NCBI GenBank assembly: GCA_007644065.1
Contig: VJWN01000008.1
Location: forward strand, 1,428,411 to 1,492,410
Direction of reading: 5' to 3'
Length of the DNA stretch: 64,000 bases
Origin: Margaritispora aquatica
Taxonomy: Eukaryota > Ascomycota > Leotiomycetes > Helotiales > Discinellaceae
Below, piece after piece: positions 45,694 through 57,074 of this stretch. The notes below the pieces were generated by a model, which was not told the origin of the DNA, did not search any database, and worked only from the letters and a program-made list of their open reading frames with translations. The position numbers and the translations under genes are program-made. Numbering within the stretch: the stretch's first letter is position 1; each line of letters starts with the position of its first letter.

Positions 45694-46704
45694 ATGCCAA
45701 CCAAATACTCCGCCCGCACCATCCCCAAGATCTCTCTCCACGACTTCGAATCCCGCATCACAGAAATCACCAACCAACTCATCCACGCCGCCTCCACAGA
45801 CGGTTTCTTCGCCCTCACCAACCACGGCATCTCCCTCTCAGAAATCGAAGCCCAGTTCGCCCTGTCAGAACGATTCTTCTCCCTTCCCGCCCAAACCAAA
45901 GCCCAAGTCCCCTTCACGCACGCCAACGCAGGATGGGAGTCGCAAGCACAAGTCCGGCCTTCAACCGGCCAGCCTGACCAGAAGGAGTCTTACCAGATGC
46001 AATTCGGCGCGAACATGGAGGGCCTCTGGCTTCCCGAAACAGTCCTACCCGGATTTAAGGAGCAGAGTTTGAATTTCATGCGGAAAGCGCAGACCGTGAG
46101 CGAGATGCTCATGCTGTGCTTTGCACGTGGCCTCGGGTTCGAAGACGACTACTTCGTCAAGGCCCACGATGTGTCCCGTCCAGAAACGCAGACTGTGCTC
46201 CGTCTTTTGCACTACTACGCCGTTGACCCGAGCGTGCCTGTCCCGCCTGGATATTTCCGGGCCGGAGCACACGTCGATTGGGATTTCATCACGCTGCTCT
46301 TCCAACGGGCCGGACAATCCGGACTCGAGATCTGTCCGGGCCGCGAAGCCTCAACCTCCTTCGCCGTCCCTACCGAGAGCGAGAACAACGTCTGGACGCG
46401 CGTGGAGCCGCAACCAGGCGACATCGTGTGCAATATTGGCGACATGCTGATGAGTTGGTCCGACGACCGGTTCAAGAGCACGTTCCATCGCGTCAAGACG
46501 CCTGAGGTGGTCGGCGAGGACTATTTCGGCGAGAGGTATAGCATGGCGTATTTCAACCAGCCGTGTATCGATGCCGTTATTCAGGGTCCCAAGAAGATGT
46601 ATCCCGCTGTTACGGGGAAGGAGTTTACGGTTAGGGCGATGGAGAGGAATTTCAAGGCTGTGAGGGAGAAGAAGGCGGAGTTGGCGGTTGGGATTGTTGC
46701 TTAG
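45694..46704 (+). CDS. 2-oxoglutarate/Fe(II) dioxygenase, thymine-7-hydroxylase-like
   Basis: A single exon encodes 336 aa. It belongs to the isopenicillin N synthase-like (DIOX_N plus 2OG-FeII_Oxy) family. The iron site is His193-X-Asp195 (HVDWDFITLLFQ) and His265 (KSTFHRV); 2-oxoglutarate is held by Arg281 and Ser283 in RYSMAYF. The surrounding words LRLLHYYAV, RAGAHVDWDFITLLFQ and GDMLMSWSDDRFKSTFHRV are close to fungal thymine 7-hydroxylase as I remember it, and length matches. Thymine 7-hydroxylase oxidises the thymine methyl group in pyrimidine salvage. Many fungal secondary-metabolism dioxygenases share this fold, so the precise reaction is open. Its position next to an amidohydrolase and a nucleobase-transporter homologue favours a salvage or catabolic role. 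Confidence 0.88.
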   Translation: MPTKYSARTIPKISLHDFESRITEITNQLIHAASTDGFFALTNHGISLSEIEAQFALSERFFSLPAQTKAQVPFTHANAGWESQAQVRPSTGQPDQKESYQMQFGANMEGLWLPETVLPGFKEQSLNFMRKAQTVSEMLMLCFARGLGFEDDYFVKAHDVSRPETQTVLRLLHYYAVDPSVPVPPGYFRAGAHVDWDFITLLFQRAGQSGLEICPGREASTSFAVPTESENNVWTRVEPQPGDIVCNIGDMLMSWSDDRFKSTFHRVKTPEVVGEDYFGERYSMAYFNQPCIDAVIQGPKKMYPAVTGKEFTVRAMERNFKAVREKKAELAVGIVA

Positions 46705-48864
46705 CGAGGGAGTGAAGGAGGAAGGAGAGAGGATTCTGTGCTTTGCTTAGATATTGGGTTGATTGATTCTGCTTGGGTGGCCGTTGGTTATAGCCTGTAC
46801 TCTTTTATTTCCAAAAGAATGTGACATATCTCTTCTTAATTCTAGCAAAGCTGTTTGACAATTCTCGTAGGTAAGCTCACTTCCGAAAGTAAGATTGCAC
46901 GTTGTCTAGTTGTGATAACCGTGCTTCTTCGCGACAAAAGAAGTATTGCTATTGTCAATACCATAAGCACTACATTGAAGTACAATAAATATAAACACCC
47001 GCCAACCCAACTCAGACCCATACCTTAAGGTAACAATACATCATAATATGTTATACTGTATCCTCATCCCCTCTCTCTTTGCTCTTCTCTCTTCTCATTT
47101 CTCAAACCATCATCAATATGATTCCACCATGCATTACAACACAATTCACCAATTGAACCCACACTCATCACTTCATTCATAGCTTAATCTTAAGTAAGTA
47201 ATTAACTAGATGGCCAAGCAAACAAATACACAACCTACACCATGAAAGTACAAACCGGACACAACGACCCAAACGGTCAAAGGAACAAACAAGCACACAA
47301 AACACACAAACACACAAAGCCTACTTCCCTCCAGCACACAAACACACGCCAACACGAACGAAAGAAACCACTCCACCCAAACCAACAACACAATCGGAAC
47401 GCAGTCCCGACGAAATCGCCTCTTCACATCCATCTTCCTTCTCCTATCGAATCGATCGCCATTATAGATTAAGTCGTCATTTATCCTATATGTACTGTCC
47501 TGTCCGTACTCTACGTGCTATGCTCTGCTGTACTCTGTATCATTGGAATGTAAGATCTCTCTATCCCAGTAGCCAAGCAAACATGCCCAAGACCCCAAGA
47601 CCCCAAGAAAAGTCCCAAGCGACTGCGCCACCTGCCTTCTTCCCCACTCACACTCACACTTCGCGTACCCGAATCGTTGAATGTAACTTGATTAGGTAAG
47701 GCTCGTGATATGACTTTGTAGTTCATTCCATTCCGTTCAATGTCAACTTTACATGGACACCTACAGTAATGTTTTAAGTTCCCGTTTATGAAAGGATATT
47801 AGTAATAATAGGTATGTACCTTATCCACCTACCTGTCATAAAAAATCATTTCCTTACTTACCCATTGTGTGCACAATGAACACATGCACAAGCCATCCCC
47901 ATCCATCCAACCACCAAGCCCAAATAAAAGATTCCGATAGGTCCCTCGCTTAACCTCTTAAGCCAAAGCCAAGCAAGCTGCACTGCATGCACGCAACCAC
48001 GACTGACTTGACTGACTGACTTGACTTGACAAACTGCACGCCGCTCTTGGAAAATGCATGGCGAAGCGGGGGGTTGGCTGGTGTTGCATCGGGCGACGAA
48101 TAGTTTCTCCCTCCCCGTCCGTTTCCATTAGTTGATGTCGATGTCGAGGTTGAGGTTGATGTTGCCCCTCCATGGTTCCCACCTTGTATGGTTGGTACTT
48201 TGATGGTTTTGGGGCTTTGTTCTTTGTTCCACATGCTTTGCTTGGGGATGGGTAGGTGGATGGCGATCTCGATGATGGCGATGCCAATGATGATGGCGAT
48301 GCCAATGATGATGGCGTATGTACGTACTCTTGTACTCACTTGCTTGCCTGGATATGATACCCCCACTACAAGCAAGAGAGCAAGGTAGTACGGATGACGG
48401 ATAGAAGTCCGCATTCTTGTTTGCTTGCATGCATGCTTGCCTGGAAAGGTAAGTAAGTGGATGTGGAAGGTACAAAGTGCGTACTTCCAGCCAAGCAGCA
48501 ATGATGCAGTAGTCACGAACGCTGGTAGGTACCAAGTATGTATGTTCCACAGGCACAAGAACCCAATGGCAAACATGCCACATGACCATAGTCCTATCCT
48601 ATCCTGTCATATCCTGCCCTTTACCCCATTCATTCCACCTCCACATTACACTGCCTTACCCTACCTACCCTGCCTCAACATACCTGTCATAAAACGCCCA
48701 CGCCTTCCCTTCTCGAGCCATTTTGATCCGATCCTTTAACCTTCCCTCCCGTCTACTCGACTCTATTTTCACAACTGAATCAATTTCTTTGTTCTTAAAC
48801 CCAATCCCAACCCCAATCCCAACCCCATACCCAATCCAACTTCAAACCGAGAAAAACGAAACGA
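46705..48864. other. 2.2-kb intergenic region, promoter of the ENA ATPase gene
   Basis: The left part is the 3' flank of the dioxygenase gene. From about 47220 to 47400 the sequence is rich in ACAAAC/CACA runs. At 48271-48316 an 18-bp tandem repeat occurs. The last 150 bases before the ATPase ATG have CCAATCCCAACCCC-like runs as in a pyrimidine-rich leader. No coding sequence is supported. Confidence 0.5.
48271..48316. repeat. tandem repeat, 18-bp unit GATGATGGCGATGCCAAT
   Basis: Two exact copies and a partial third are head to tail (48271-48288, 48289-48306, 48307-48316). It lies about 550 bp upstream of the ENA-type ATPase start codon. A regulatory role is possible but unproven. Confidence 0.85.
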
Positions 48865-51800
48865 ATGGTTATTATCACCACCTCACACCCCGATGGCCAG
48901 AGCAGCCAAGTCCAAGCAGCAAACTCGCACTCCCACCCCCAGCCACTGGAGGACGTCGGGAACGATGTCGACGAGCCGCCTATACCGGAGCCCGGCTTGC
49001 CCGGGATCCCTCACCTTCATCAGCCTGATGATGAACACAAAGACAGAGACAAAGATGGCCAAGTAGTCGTCGTCGGAGAGAAAGTAAAGAAGGAATCTAT
49101 CGAGGTTGTGGGGAGTGTAGACACGCTCAATGCTGGCGACAGTGTTGTTGACGTTGACTTAACGACCTGGGATGGCGATGCGGATCGTGCGCATCTGTAT
49201 CCAAGAGATGAGATTGCGGGTGTGTTGGGCGTGGATGCTAGGTGAGTTTGAATTCCTCTTCGGTGGCATTGATCTGGGGCTAGGATGAGATATAAGATGA
49301 GATGAAACATTCTGGACCGAGATGAGATGTGACATGATAGGATTTTAACAAAGCTAACAATTCTAACAGACAAGGACTCACCAGCACCGAAGCCTCATCC
49401 CGTCTCGAGAGAGATGGCCCCAATCGCCTCGAGGGCTCAGGCCAAATCTCCATTGGCGAAGTCCTGCTCAGACAAGTGTCCAACGCGCTGACCATTGTCC
49501 TTTTGGCAGCCATGGCGTTGTCCTACGGAACGATGGATTTCATCGAAGGAGCCGTCATCTCGGCTGTAATCTTGTTGAACATCGTTCTTGGGTACCATTT
49601 CCCATCCTTCAATTTGACTGTCATTTTCTGACGCTGTGTGTAGATTCATCCAAGATTTCAAAGCCGAAAAGGCAATGCAATCACTCCTCAGCATGGCTGC
49701 ACCAGAAGCGAAAGTCATCCGTGACGCTGTGGAGCAGAAGTTGCGAGCAGAGAATCTCGTCGTGGGAGACATTGTGTCTTTGGAGACAGGCGATGTGGTC
49801 CCAGCTGACGTGCGAATCATCAGCTCGAACAACCTTGAGGTCGCGCAAGCGAGTCTGACAGGCGAGTCTGAATCGATCCCTAAGCACGGTGAAAAGATGA
49901 TGCAGGGCAAGACGGCTATTTCGATCGGCGAGCGCCTGAACATGGCGTATTCGACCACAGAGGTCACGTCTGGTCGAGGTATTGCCGTTGTAGTTGCTGT
50001 GGGGAGTAAAACGCAGGTAGGAATCATCGCTGCTCATCTTGGTGGAAAGAAGAATGTGGTTACGAGCTCGAATCCTTTCCGTCGCGTGATGGATAAGATT
50101 TGGCTGGGAACGAAGAATGTCCTTGGTCTGGTTGGAACCCCCTTGCAAGTCAAGCTATCTAAGTTCGCGATGCTTCTCTTCTTGCTCGCTGCTCTGCTGG
50201 CTATCATCGTCTTCTCGGCTAGCAAGTGGCAACTCGACAATGATGTGGTCTTGTATGGAATCTGTGTCGCTGTGGCTGTTATTCCGGAATCCCTGATTGC
50301 TGTGATCACCATCACTATTGCTGTTGGAGCAAGTGCTATGTCCAAGGTAAATGTGGTGATTAGATACAAGCCAGTCCTCGAAGCAGTTGGAGGTGTCACG
50401 GATATCTGCTCTGATAAGACTGGTACATTGACTCAAGGCCAAATGTCCGTCAACAAGGTTTGGATACCAGGCATGGGAATTTTGAAGGTCGACTACGAAA
50501 AGGATGTTCTAAATCCACACGATGGTATTTTTGAGATAGACAATGTCACAATTGGGAAACAGAGGCTCATGGAAGACCATGCTATGACGCTTTTAAAGCC
50601 CCTCTTAGATGCAGTGGCTCTTTGTAACAGTGCAGAAGTCTACGCACCAGCTGCTCAATCCGAGAAACCTGGCTCTGGAACTGGAAAATGGACGTCTTCT
50701 GGAAAGCCGACAGATGTCGCCTTGCAAGTCTTCGCTAGGAGATTCGACAGCGGCAAGGCTGATCTTTTGAGAGACGAGAAAGTGTCTCTTGTCGTGGAAC
50801 ATCAGTTCAATTCAACTGCTAAGAAGATGTCCGTGGCGTATAAAGATGCTCACACCAAGAAAATCATGGTATATGTCAAAGGAGCGTTCGAAGCTATGCT
50901 CCCGGCTCTCATCATGACTGCGGAAGAGAAGACGGTTCTGTCGCAACATCTGCAATCAATGGAGCATGAGGCACTTCGTGTCATCTGTGTTGCTACGCAA
51001 GTCGTATCTGAAGATTTAGAAATGTCCCTAAAAGAGCGAGACACTATGGAGTCAGGCCTTACTTTCCACGGCCTCGTGGGCATCTTCGATCCTCCTCGCG
51101 AGGAGTCCCTAGGTGCGGTAGAAAAATGCCACCAAGCTGGCATCGTAGTCCATATGCTGACCGGTGACGCCCTCAATACCGCCACCGCCATTGCGAAGAA
51201 AGTCGGCATCTTGCGTCCGCATCACAGCGCGAACGCCGTGATGAAAGCGCAGGATTTCGATAAATTGTCGGAGGTGGACATTGATGCCATGCCGTCGCTG
51301 CCGCTGGTTATTGCGCGCTGTAGTCCCGAGACGAAAGTCAAAATGGTGGATGCGTTGGGGAGAAGAGGCGCGTTCTGTGCCATGACTGGTGATGGTGTTA
51401 ATGATGCACCGGCATTGGAGAGAGCTCCTGTAGGCATTGCGATGGGTATTGCTGGCACGGATGTCGCTAAAGGTGCGGCTGATATGGTGTTGACGGATGA
51501 TAACTTTGCTTCGATCGTAAAAGCCATTGAGGAAGGACGAAGACTATTTGATAACATCCAGAAAGTCAGTATTACCTCTTTTCGGTGAGTTTTCAACTAA
51601 CCTCGTCTAGTTCCTCATGCATCTTCTGGTATCCAACATCGCTCAAGTGATCCTCCTCCTCGTCGCCCTTGCTTTCAAAGACGATGACGGCAAATCCATC
51701 TTCCCCTTATCCCCTCTCGAGATCCTCTGGGTCAACATGATAACCTGCTCTTTCCTCGCCCTTGGTCTTGGAATGGAAGAAGCCCAAGCAGATATCATGA

Positions 51801-52369
51801 CCCGTCCACCGCGCGATGGCCGCGTTGGCGTCTTTACATGGGAGTTGATCATCGACAAAATGGTCTACGGCAGCACAGTTGGCACATTGTGTCTCATCGC
51901 CTTCATTGCCGTAGTCTATGGACCAGGAGACGGCTATCTAGGTGTCGACTGCAACGGCAGCTGGAACGAGACCTGCGACGTCGTGTATCGCGGCCGAGCG
52001 ACCGTTTACGCGACGCTAAGTTTTCTCCTGCTGGTCACGGCTTGGGAAGTGAAGCATTTTTCACGAAGTGTGTTCAATCTCAACCCGACGCTCTTCAAGG
52101 GCCGCTGGTCGGTGTTTCAGGCTCTAGGACATAATCGAAAGCTCCTGTGGGCCGTCATTGGAGGGTTTGTGATTACTTTCCCAGTGATTTATATTCCGAC
52201 TCTGAATACTGTGGTTTTTAAACACAAGGGAATTACCTGGGAATGGGGAATTGTTGTCGCTTGTTTCTTCGTCTATCTAGCTTCTGTTGAGGGCTGGAAA
52301 GCTCTTAAGAGACGGTTTAGAATGTGGGAGGTTGATCAGCCAAAGGGGAGTGATAATGCTTCTGTTTGA
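48865..52369 (+). CDS. P-type (P2D/ENA) Na+/K+ efflux ATPase
   Basis: Four exons, 48865-49241, 49370-49591, 49644-51564 and 51611-52369, give 1092 aa. All P-type marks are present: TGES (272-275), the M4 motif AVIPESL (411-417), the phosphorylation site DKTGTLTQGQ with Asp457, and GDGVNDAP near 782-789. VIPESL together with WVNMITCSFLALGLGMEEA in M6 assigns it to the fungal ENA group, which expels Na+, K+ or Li+ at the plasma membrane or endomembranes. The first 110 residues, before the cation-ATPase N-terminal domain (GLTSTEASSRLERDGPNRLEG), are acidic and variable. Introns 2 and 3 have less common donors (GTACCA, GTCAGT), but the joins NIVLGFIQDFKAEKAM and NIQKFLMHLL are typical of the family. 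Confidence 0.95.
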
Positions 52370-53472
52370 AGTACATGCTAGTATTTGAACGGTGCTTGAC
52401 TGGTGAGAGTTCAATTGGAGTGCCAATACGAGAGAGAAAAGAGCAGTGGGGAGAGAAGCGAACGACGGTTTCTTTAGGTGCATGTTTTGCCATTCCTGTC
52501 CAGCAGAGTACAAGGCTAGTGACTATTGTGTTCTTTTCACGGTGGCGGCTTCTTTTTGGACGAGGGATTGGATTTGAAACTGAGATTGATATTGATATTA
52601 CTTCTGAGATTGGAAGTTGGTTTGAAGGCCTTTTACCCACAGTATCGTTGAGCTAGACATATCTCGGAGACTCTTTAGTTTAGAGAATTTAAGCCGGTGT
52701 GAATACAACATTCATGCCTTCCTCAATGGGGGATTTTTGACAAATATCTTGACTTGAAGTCATGTGTATGTGTGTATATACCTAGCTATACAATGCAAGG
52801 TACGTAGACATGAGGTGACTATTGAGGTTTTGACACGACATTTTGAAGCCCAAATACGACGCATAGAAATTTGATATAGCACAGACAAGATACTCAATGG
52901 AAGTGTATTGACAAATATTATGTCATGGAGTAATGAATATATAAATAAGGTGAAGTTTACAATGAGACACTTGTCAACATGAACACCACGCGTAATAACG
53001 TGACATAGCATATCAAACTAAGGCACTCTATGAAGCATACTTTATGCTTAATGTGACAATAGAATAGAAATATATAGTAGAAATATATAATAAATAACAT
53101 ATAACATATAGAACCTTATAGCTCCTCCAAGCTTCAATTGAATTTACCCAAACCGTTTCCAACAGAAGGCAATGGAAAAGTATAGTGTCGTGTGAGCCCC
53201 CCCCCCTAGTAAAGATATCCATTGGCGAGAGTGGATTGTGGGTTGTGAGTTGTGGGTTCTGGACTTGTGGTGGTGGATGGTGGATGGTGGATAGTGGGCT
53301 GCTAGGGTCGTCATTCCCACGCTAGCAGCTCAGTACAGATCGCATCATATCCAAGGCTTAAGGACCAAAGCTGTCTCAACTTCAAGAATTATCAACCAAC
53401 TTCTCTTCTCCTTTCCACCACCACCACCACTACCTCCTCCCCGCCCTTCAATCGTGTCAATTGATCTTCATC
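52370..53472. other. intergenic, 3' flank of ENA gene and irc22 promoter
   Basis: About 1.1 kb. It contains AT-rich sequence (53040-53110), a short C run near 53200, and GGTGGATGGTGGATGGTGGAT-like repeats near 53265-53290. The region directly before 53473 is pyrimidine-rich with CCACCACCACCAC. No gene is supported. Confidence 0.5.
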
Positions 53473-54460
53473 ATGGGTTTCTACAGCTATACCTCCTTGG
53501 CATTGCTCGCTTTACGCGCTGTTGGCGTCTTTGCTGCTGATGCTGTAAGCTCTCCTCTTCTATCCCATCTTCATGATGAATCCCGTTCAAACCAACAATT
53601 CCAAGCTTCAATGACAAGCTAACAATCTCAATCGCAGGCCGAAGCTCCTGTCACGCCCAACCTCGCCGTAACCGTCACAGCCACCTTCCCCACCGCCGAA
53701 GTCTTCGGCATCAAGCTGCTCAACGGCCACGCGACAAAGGCCATCGTGGACATTACCAACAATGAAGCCAGCGCCATCACCGTCTCCATGATCGGGGGCG
53801 CGCTCTCGAGTCTGCAGATCCTGCCCGAGGGCGCCCATCCCAGCATGGCAATCGTGCGCAACTTGACGGCCACGAGATACGAGACCCTGATACCGGCCGG
53901 CGAGAAGCAGAGTCTCCCGTATGCCTTCACCACGGACTTGCACCCGCAGGATCTGAGGCTCAACATCTTGGCCGTGATTAACGCAAAGGATGGAGCGGCG
54001 TATCAGATCCAGGCGTTCAATGGCACTGTTAGTGTTGTTGACCCAGCCACTAGCATTTTCGATCCTCAAATGTGCGTTTTCCCCAATTTCCTCCCCATAA
54101 CCTCTCCCATTCTCCAACCCAAACTAACACACCCCCAGCATCTTCCTCTACCTGGTCCTCCTCTCCGGCTTCGCAGGAACCCTCTACTTCGTCTACAAGA
54201 CCTGGATCGAGGCCCTCTTCCCACAAACCAAGCGCGGCGGCAAGGGTGGTGAGCGCGCCAAGCGCTCTTCTGCTGGTACCAAGAAGGCTGTCCCAACCGA
54301 GGAGCAGGTTTCCGTCATTGGTGCTGATGGACCAGCTGTGACGACTGGCGCGTTGGCCCAGCAGGCATATGATGAGAGCTGGATCCCAGAGCACCACTTG
54401 AACCGCCCTAAGGCGAAGCGCGTCCAGTCTGCTGCTAGCAAGAAGAAGGCTGGTGAGTAG
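53473..54460 (+). CDS. irc22: Irc22/TRAP-alpha-like ER membrane protein
   Basis: Three exons, 53473-53544, 53638-54071 and 54139-54460, give 275 aa. Exon 1 encodes exactly the signal peptide (LALLALRAVGVFAADA). The lumenal domain has the TRAP-alpha/SSR1 words ATFPTAEVFGIKLLNG, IPAGEKQSLPYAFTTDLHPQDLRLN and QAFNGTVSVVDPATSIFDPQ. One membrane span follows (about 169-190, IIFLYLVLLSGFAGTLYF), then a basic cytosolic tail with KRGGKGG and KAKRVQS. Yeast Irc22 and its filamentous-fungal relatives have this layout and reside in the ER membrane. The animal relative TRAP-alpha belongs to the translocon-associated complex. One or more N-glycosylation sites occur (NLT). The membrane-span join is formed across intron 2, which has a GTGCGT donor. 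Confidence 0.9.
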
Positions 54461-54834
54461 ATGATGCTCAGATAGGAGGAGTTGTCTAGCAGATTAGGAG
54501 TGGCAGTGGGTAGTTTGAGGGTTCGGATGGGAGCCGGGAGGATCGTGGATATGCACTATTTTCAAAAAGGTGTCTAAAAGCGTGGGGAATGCATTGAATT
54601 GTACAATAGACAAAAGTCGATATAAAGTATAACAAAGTGTGTACCTAAGTGAACGCACATATTTCACACTTGTCATTTTCACCTACGCAGTCAGTCTTGT
54701 GGGCACTTTATCCTACCCAGCTACCGAACCCAGCAAGAGCTGCAGATCAAAACAACAAGTCGGTTAAGGTAAGTTAAGTTCAAAAACAGTCCCACTCCCA
54801 CCCTGCCGTCATCCAACCCTAGGTCTGGGTATTG

Positions 54835-54855
54835 TTTTTTTTTTTTAAAAAAAAA
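54835..54855. repeat. T12 run followed directly by A9
   Basis: A thymine run passes straight into an adenine run. It may form a self-complementary hairpin downstream of irc22. It lies about 375 bp after the stop, too far to be called its terminator with confidence. Confidence 0.6.
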
Positions 54856-55064
54856 TGGAAATTGTGATTACATCAAGACCTCACGTTGAGTACAGGAAAG
54901 GAGATGACATGGTAAACACCCAAATGTCAATCATCCTGTCATATTTACATTCTCAAATCAGGGATTAGATCCGTCGGTCGGTACCAAGGAGAAGCAGCAA
55001 ACAACAGCAGAGGCAGGGGCAGGGACAGTCCTCCTTACGGTAGATGGAGGGAGGGCATATATAT

Positions 55065-55173
55065 ATAGGTAGGTAGGTAGTTAAGGTCAGGCACTTGAGG
55101 TGTGTAGTTTAAGATTGAGAAAGTAGGTAGGGAGGTAGGGAGGTAGGTAGGTAGGTAGGTAGGTAGGTAGGTA
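55065..55173. repeat. tetranucleotide microsatellite, TAGG units
   Basis: Two arrays of TAGG/AGGT copies, 55067-55081 and about 55123-55173, are separated by about 40 bp of unique sequence. The second is the longer, with about eight uninterrupted copies at its end. Confidence 0.85.
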
Positions 55174-56336
55174 GATCGTTGCTGTATACAAACCGTGGTG
55201 GTATTGATAATGAATAAAATAGCAAAGAAAGTCTTCAAGTAAGATAGATAGGTGTGAGTGAGCGCGATAGGATGTGTAAGATCTTATGGACTGTACACAT
55301 ACTCATCTACTTACTTACTTACTTATCTACCTACAAAATGACCAATACGGCCCACTTCACTTCACTTCACTTCTTCGCTTTCTCAACTCGTACCCTTAAC
55401 CCAAAGCGACCGGCTTTAGTTAGCTAACTAGCTAGCGACTTTGAAGTCCGTCGCCTTAGTCTCCTTTCACCACCTCTCCTCCCCCTTCTCCTTTTCGTTC
55501 CCTGTCTTTATTCACCAAGGAATATATGTACACTCTCACTTTGTTTCCCCCTTTATTTCGATTGCATCAGTAAAAAGTAAAAGGCGCTCTCATTCACAGA
55601 TAAGGATAAAGATATGATCTTTTGTTCTAGATGTTCGATTTTCGCTTGTCAGTTTGACAAACCACAATGAAAAGATAAGGTAAATATTTACTTTGCTTGC
55701 TTAGTTATTTTTTCTTCTTCTTCTTCTTTTCTCCTTCTGCCTCTGCTACAGTGCTCCCCTATAGTGCGATGTAAATACAAGGTAAAAGTAAACACACATT
55801 TGAGTTTAAGCTTAGCGAGCCGCGAGTGGGTAGGGTAAGGTAAGATTGGTAAGGTTGGGAAGGCAGATAGGTAGGGTAGGAAGGTACTTATATGAATCAC
55901 ACACATCCCATCAGAGCATAGACATACTCGTTTCTACATATGATTTCGGGCCCGTTTTGGATTTTAGAGCGTATGCTGCATCACAGCACCAAGAGCCTAA
56001 AAGAGTGGTTCAAGACTTCGTGGATACAAAATATGAAATATAAAATATGTATATAGGTAGTTAAGATAGTATGATGGGATGATATGTATTGATTCGAATT
56101 CGTAATTTGTACTTTCGGCTTAGGAGAAGGAGAAGGAGAAGGAAAAGGAAAAGGAGAATAAAAAACGGAAGCGGAAGTGAGAACCTTTTGGAAAAGGTTG
56201 CGTTTGGAATAGACATTATGACATTATAGTACTAAGTTACGCAGTAGTCTGCGTGCAGCTCTACAGAGCTTGGGTATCAGTATTAGTATCAGCAAGCAAG
56301 TGTCCCCTCGTTTTAATATCCAGCATTCATGAACCA

Positions 56337-57074
56337 TTACCACCCATTCAACTTCCTCACACCCAGCGGCACCGCGCCCTCCTCACCTCTCCTTCGTTTT
56401 AACATCCCAAACAATTTCCGCGCAATCGCATACGCCCTATCCCCGTCTCTCCTTTCCCCATCATCATCATCATCATTACCATCGACATCCATCCCCAAAC
56501 AGCAAATATCCTCCCAATCCTCCTCACTTAGCACATACAAGCCCTTCCCATCACAGCCCGCAGGCACGGCACTCGCCAGCCTCCTCGCTTCCTTCCTGCC
56601 CAGTCCCTCGCGCTTAACCAGCACCTGCTCGACCCACGCGCGACACTGGGGCAGCGACCAGGCCCACTGCGGCGTGGACGAGGCGGTGATCTTGCCGGCT
56701 TGGTCGTGCGCGTGCGCTGTGGGGAAGGGGGCGGATTTCGAGGGGATGAGTCGCATGATGAAGAGGTGTGTGGCGTACATTTGCGGCTGGTATTGGGTAG
56801 GGTCGATGCGCGTTATGACTGTGCTGGAGTTGCTGGAGTTGGAGTTGCTGCTTGTGGTGCTGGAGGGGGCATGGCTGTGGCTGTGGCTGCGACGGTGGGA
56901 ATGCGTGTGTGAATGTGAATATGTGTGTGAGTGTGAGTGTGAAATCGAGGAGCGTTTCTGATGTTTTGAGTGGGTGAAATGTGATTTGGAGGAGGCTGAA
57001 GAGGAGGACGAAGAGGAGGACGAAGAGGAGGTTGAAGAGGAGATTGAAGATGAGCTTGACGTGCGGGAGGACAT
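56337..57074 (-). CDS. Ser/His-rich protein with SAM-like C-terminal domain
   Basis: One uninterrupted minus-strand frame, 245 aa. The first 85 residues are extreme in composition: a run of serines (positions 5-30) followed by alternating Ser-His pairs (SHSHSH, HTHSHRRSHSHSH). The C-terminal part, about 125-235, is ordered: WAWSLPQCRAWVEQVLV, then GLYVLSEEDWEDICCLGM, an acidic DDDDD loop and RAYAIARKLFGMLKRR. This order of tryptophan, Gly-Leu-Tyr and terminal helix fits a SAM/pointed-type helical domain. It may bind another protein. The His-rich part might bind metal. Function is unknown. There are no splice signals to suggest more exons, and the frame is free of stops over the whole length. 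Confidence 0.65.
   Translation of the reverse strand: MSSRTSSSSSISSSTSSSSSSSSSSSASSKSHFTHSKHQKRSSISHSHSHTYSHSHTHSHRRSHSHSHAPSSTTSSNSNSSNSSTVITRIDPTQYQPQMYATHLFIMRLIPSKSAPFPTAHAHDQAGKITASSTPQWAWSLPQCRAWVEQVLVKREGLGRKEARRLASAVPAGCDGKGLYVLSEEDWEDICCLGMDVDGNDDDDDGERRDGDRAYAIARKLFGMLKRRRGEEGAVPLGVRKLNGW

Larger units (their letters stand above)
54461..56336. other. 1.9-kb repeat-rich intergenic region
   Basis: Both flanking genes (irc22 on plus, the Ser/His-rich gene on minus) end here, so no promoter is required. The stretch is dense in simple repeats: T12A9 at 54835-54855, TAGG repeats around 55065-55173, TTAC and CACTT runs near 55308-55370, and GGAGAA runs near 56124-56160. No coding sequence is supported. 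Confidence 0.6.

Noticed and set aside
47206..47433. 75-codon minus-strand frame rich in Val, Cys and Phe
   Set aside because: It is only the complement of CACA/ACAAAC-type simple sequence.
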